Part shown: piece after piece, positions 7,079-10,380 of the stretch
Layout: the number at the start of each line of letters is the position of its first letter
Numbering within the stretch: the first letter of the stretch is position 1
Notes under the pieces: generated by a model
What the model saw: only the letters and a program-made list of their open reading frames with translations
What the model was told of the DNA's origin: nothing
Database searches by the model: none
Program-made: the position numbers and the translations under genes
Source of the DNA: Zygnema cylindricum
Taxonomy: Eukaryota > Streptophyta > Zygnematophyceae > Zygnematales > Zygnemataceae
Assembly (NCBI GenBank): GCA_037447655.1
Contig: JBBHKE010002284.1
Location: forward strand, 1-10,380
Reading direction: 5' to 3'
DNA length: 10,380 bases

Positions 7079-7272
7079 GATGTATTTTTAAGGCTAAAAA
7101 TTGGTTGGTTCCACTGGGTTTTATCGGAAATTCAAGATCTACGTGTATTTTTACAAAGGCTAAAACTTGGTCGGTTTTGGTGGGTTCTATTGGAAACTCA
7201 ACACCCATGTGTTTTTACAAAAGGCTAAACTATAATCGGTCAATTCTGGAGGGTTCTATTGGGAATTTAATC
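7079..7272 (+). repeat. Three-copy imperfect tandem repeat, ~66-bp unit
   Basis: Each unit starts with GGCTAAA, at 7092, 7158 and 7223 (spacing 66 and 65), followed by a TTGGTCGGTT-like segment, GGGTTCTATTGGAAA, then a GTGTTTTTACAAA-like link to the next unit. The first link is truncated at 7079-7090 and the third unit lacks its tail. The array lies just upstream of the copia remnant and may belong to it or to another element. Confidence 0.8.
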
Positions 7273-7524
7273 ATTTTCTAACCGCGCTTAGTTTACATAA
7301 TGACCATAGTTGCCATCGATCCTACCAACTGTTGATATTTTGAAAGAATGACATGTTATAGTCAGATGAAAATATGAAAAAAAATATAAGCCATATCGCA
7401 GATACAGGATCGGATGAGGAACCGCACATCCACATTCGGAGGGGGAAATTGAAGAAAAATGATGGAAATATATTGAAAATGATAGTCCAAACAATGGAAC
7501 GCTTAATTCCTGAGCGCCGCCTAA
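7273..7524 (+). other. No identifiable gene; perhaps more of the copia linker
   Basis: A 65-codon open frame starts at 7374 and encodes a basic and acidic, low-complexity peptide (EEPHIHIRRGKLKK near its start). It could be the variable linker between integrase and RT of the copia fragment, but no motif confirms that. Not annotated as a gene. Confidence 0.3.
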
Positions 7525-8920
7525 CACCCAAAAATCGTAAAGCTCCAAATAATATTCAAAAACGAACCTAAAGGAGGTACAAACCGGAGTAAGAGGAGGA
7601 AAAATAAAAACTCGTCCAAAGGAGATCTTGAAATTACGTGGGAGAAGAAACCGGAAAGGCTTTCCTGTGATTGGAAAGAAGAAGATGTGTCATATTCACA
7701 AGTTTTTATTTTGGATGCGTCACTAACAAAAAAATTCAACGATGACCCTCAATCTTAAGGGGAGGTGAGGAGGCCAGCCGAAAGGGAAAAAGAGATGGGA
7801 GAAGGATTTCAACTGCGTGGTGGACAATCCTACATTCGAAAAAGTAAATCTACCCGAGCGAAATAGTGTGGTATATGCGAACTTGGTTTTCAAGACCAAA
7901 ACCAGCACGTCAGGCGAAGTCGTAAATTGCAAGGCGTGGCTAGTATAGAAGGAATTCCAACGTAAGAAAAGAATCGATCTTACTGAGGCTTATGCTCCCG
8001 TAGTGAAAACTGACCCGCTATGGATGACTATTGTACTTGCGTCATTCGGGAACTAGCACGTCCATCAAAAGAACATTGAAACAACATTTTTAAATGGAGA
8101 ATTACAGAAAGAGATGTATATAAAGGTGCCCGAAGTTTTGGAGAAACAAGGCGATTACTGATAAGGAGGGGTTCATTAAGTTGAGCCAAGGGTAATAGTG
8201 TAAAGAGATTTTGGAGCGGTTTTCCATGCTCAACGGGAAATCCCTTTCTACTCAATCAGATGCGAATTTACAAATTTAGATGTTTGAAGAAGAAACCGTC
8301 AACGTATCATTTCATGAGGCAATGGGCTTTCCTATGTACCTCAATGTTAGCACACCATAAATTTTGGTCGCCCCTTCAACCGTGTGCCATTTTTTGTCAA
8401 GCGCCAAAAATTATACATTTGGAGGCCAAAAAGATCGTTCGGTATTTGGTCGACACAACAAAATTTGGGGCTTACCTTTAGGTCAGGTACTCAATCCTTG
8501 GAGTGTATTGGTATTGCAACAAAGATTGGGTCGACGATTTTGATTTTGGAAATCAAAATTCGATTACGCATTTGTTTTCGAAGGTGCAACAAAGTTGTGG
8601 AGTTTGCGACTAGAGCCGATAGTTGGGTGGAGTTCGACGTAATCATGGCGCATGGCAACGTGGTTTTCATCGAAAGCGTCTAGTTGGATCAAGGAGATGT
8701 GGCATGAGTTGCAAGTATCCATTGCTTGTCTAACTCTTATTCCGAGAGTTTGAGCTATAGAAGGTTGGTCGAAAAATCTTGTGTTTTACAATAACACAAA
8801 ACACATACGCACTCAATGCCAATTTGTGCATGATTTGGTGACAATCAAGGCGACAAAGTTTCTTTGTACAAACTAATCAATTTACATCACCTTCAAACTT
8901 AGTGTCAAATTGGAAGTTGT
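7525..8920 (+). mobile_element. Decayed Ty1/copia retrotransposon fragment (RT to RNase H)
   Basis: The frames carry copia polyprotein motifs in order. Before RT there is an acidic linker ending in NDDP, then a KKRW...VFKTK segment. RT begins with the AYAPVVKTD and TTFLNGELQKEMYIKVPE motifs (about 7993-8140), and KLSQ...ILERFSM follows (8178-8230). Next come an EAMGFPMYL segment (about 8311), VRYLVDTTKFG (8434), a KDWVDD-like RNase H motif (8521) and KNLVFYNNTKHI...FVHDLV (8772-8856). In-frame stops occur at 7946, 8054, 8159, 8193, 8196, 8277, 8358 and 8479, with several frame changes. The RT core with YVDD is missing at about 8158-8160. No gag, protease, integrase core or LTRs are recognised. 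The part before 7770 is less certain. The element is dead. Confidence 0.85.
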
Positions 8921-9962
8921 CGTTTTCGCTTTTTGAGCCCCAAATAAGTTATGCCAAATCATCCTCAAACTCAACCTTGAATGACCTCAAGAGTCATGTG
9001 AAGGAAGGGTAACACCTGACCAACATATACAAGAACGTCTTTGCATGTCTCAAACAATTTGAACAAAGAGTTTGTGAGGAGTCAATATGCGGATTCACGT
9101 ATCAATCGTGTTCGCTCAAATGTTCACTATTGTTTGGTATTATTTCATTTTGATTTCAACATAAATTTTGAGTTTTGTTTATATCTTAAGGTTGAGCTAA
9201 CATACTAGAGAAGGCTCCAACCTCTCGCCAATTAGCTTGTCTTGTGAGACTTGGTCGCTGTTGTGCATCTGAATTGACATGCTTGAGCATTATTGTTGTA
9301 AGTTAAGGGTGCTACTTGGGGTGAAGATGCATAGTGATTGGAAGCGAATATGTCAGTTTTGCAGACAAGGCGTAGGAGTTAAGATTCAATCCGTATTTTT
9401 CTTTTGATCTTCTTATATCTGGCCTCTGTTCATGTAGGATTTAATCACTTAGAGGAATTTAGATGGGAAAATAACTTGTTTTCGAAAGCATTGCCCTTGG
9501 TACTAAAGCGCGGTACAACTTGAAATGAGAGGCTTCACATATACTCCCTCCTCGCTCCTTGCGTAGGTTGACTTTGTTCTCCTCCACGTCTTTGGGAGAG
9601 CCTTGGATGATGTGGTTCTCAAAGTTCCAAGTAGAACCCACGTTTTTCTCTTACGACATTGCATACGGATTGATGCCAAGAGACCTAATGGCTTCAAAGG
9701 AACGAGATTACGCTCACCGAGATCGAACTTTTCTGGTTCTACTGGAGATTGTTTGCATTTCACAGATTTTTTTGACAATTTCCTACAGAGTTGTGCGCGA
9801 AAAACATTGAATCTACGGTTGAGGGTGTGCTCCCCTAAGCATGCTCGCCGCTTCTTACCGTTAGCATGTCTCAATTGCTATCAACAAACGCAAGCACTCT
9901 GACGCTAAAGCATAGTGGTCGATGATACGTGGGGCCACCCATATTTTTCACCAAGGGATCTA
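8921..9962. other. No identifiable gene
   Basis: The polyprotein similarity of the copia fragment ends at about 8920. Any 3' LTR should begin soon after, but I see no second copy, no TG...CA ends and no target duplication. Open frames on both strands at 9459-9902 (up to 123 codons) overlap each other and show no recognisable domain. Most likely this is further degenerate transposon sequence. Confidence 0.4.
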
Positions 9963-10357
9963 GTCCACATTCACGATCTTCGAGGTTGTGGACTTTTGTT
10001 TGTTAAGGTTCCTTGTAGTCATGTAGTGCAGAGTTTTTCCTGTTGTTGGTTGTCATCTGTAGTACATTTGATTAGTCTGACTTTTCGTTTGTTCCCCATG
10101 CCCTGGTTGAAACTCTGAGACCTCCATAAGTCCTCAGAGTGGACAGCTTCCAAGAAGCCTCTAGGATAATCCTGACCCCTTTGTGTTTAAGCAAGAATAA
10201 CTGCCACCCTGGCAGACAAAAACTTTGACCAACTTCACCCCTGTGAAGACAAAACTCCCCTGAGTCGATAGCAAAAAGAATCTCTGAATTTGCTCCCCTG
10301 AGCAGTAAGTTATGGAGGGTCAAAGTTGACCTTTTGTACAGAAGCTCTCTGGGAGAG
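9963..10357. repeat. Cluster of nine short perfect inverted repeats
   Basis: The stems are GTCCACA (9963-9969/9987-9993), ACTCTGAG (10112-10119/10133-10140), GCTTC (10146-10150/10154-10158), CTGCCA (10201-10206/10210-10215), CTTCAC (10233-10238/10243-10248), ACTC (10254-10257/10262-10265), TGCTC (10291-10295/10300-10304), GGTCAA (10318-10323/10326-10331) and CTCTC (10345-10349/10353-10357). Three of them enclose the identical loop CCCT, and a fourth has CCC followed by T. From memory, the reverse-strand sequence around 10306-10331 (GGTCAACTTTGACC then CTCCATAACTT) resembles motifs seen in plant LTR retrotransposons, so this may be non-coding sequence of a minus-strand element. That assignment is uncertain. 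Confidence 0.5.
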
Positions 10358-10380
10358 GGGGTCCTATCTTCTAATTTTTC

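Noticed and set aside
7374-7571. Small basic protein gene
   Set aside because: No promoter, intron or domain is seen, and it lies at the edge of the copia fragment. More likely linker remnant or chance.
9459-9902. Overlapping open frames on both strands (up to 123 codons)
   Set aside because: They overlap one another in several frames, with no family motif and no splice or promoter context. No basis for choosing one.
10072-10323. 83-codon minus-strand open frame
   Set aside because: It coincides with the hairpin cluster, and no domain is recognised. Probably an open stretch of a non-coding repeat.
1-10380. CRISPR arrays, tRNA, rRNA or bacterial operon structure
   Set aside because: None was seen. 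Spliced introns and plastid-targeted RCA show this is a plant-type nuclear region.

Overview
The window looks like nuclear DNA of a streptophyte (land plant or charophyte alga). It carries one nine-exon, plastid-targeted gene for Rubisco activase (RCA) with T-rich GT-AG introns, followed by plant-type transposon debris. The gene has the redox-type C-terminal extension with two cysteines, which points to the streptophyte lineage rather than chlorophyte algae. Several protein stretches differ from the angiosperm versions I know, so a non-seed plant or charophyte is my guess, but I cannot name a species.

Layout. Positions 1-1124 are upstream sequence and 5' UTR, with a perfect G-box, candidate TATA boxes and a possible 5'-UTR intron. 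Positions 1125-6389 on the + strand hold the complete RCA gene. Its nine exons join in frame at every junction to give 498 residues: transit peptide, AAA+ ATPase core, Rubisco-recognition and C-terminal subdomains, redox extension, and an unusual 27-residue Arg/Ser/Gly-rich tail. The introns hold repeats, small inverted repeats and, in intron 5, a decayed copy of the start of exon 6. Positions 6390-7078 are 3' flank with a long pyrimidine tract. Positions 7079-7272 hold three copies of a ~66-bp imperfect tandem repeat. Positions about 7525-8920 hold a heavily decayed Ty1/copia retrotransposon fragment on the + strand, with the core of its reverse transcriptase deleted. Positions 8921-9962 hold nothing I can identify. 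Positions 9963-10357 contain a dense cluster of short perfect inverted repeats, probably part of another repeat element.

Only RCA appears functional. Points for follow-up are the RS/RG-like tail, the fossil or decoy exon in intron 5, a stop just inside intron 8 that would yield a short redox-insensitive isoform on intron retention, and the hairpin cluster at the right end.
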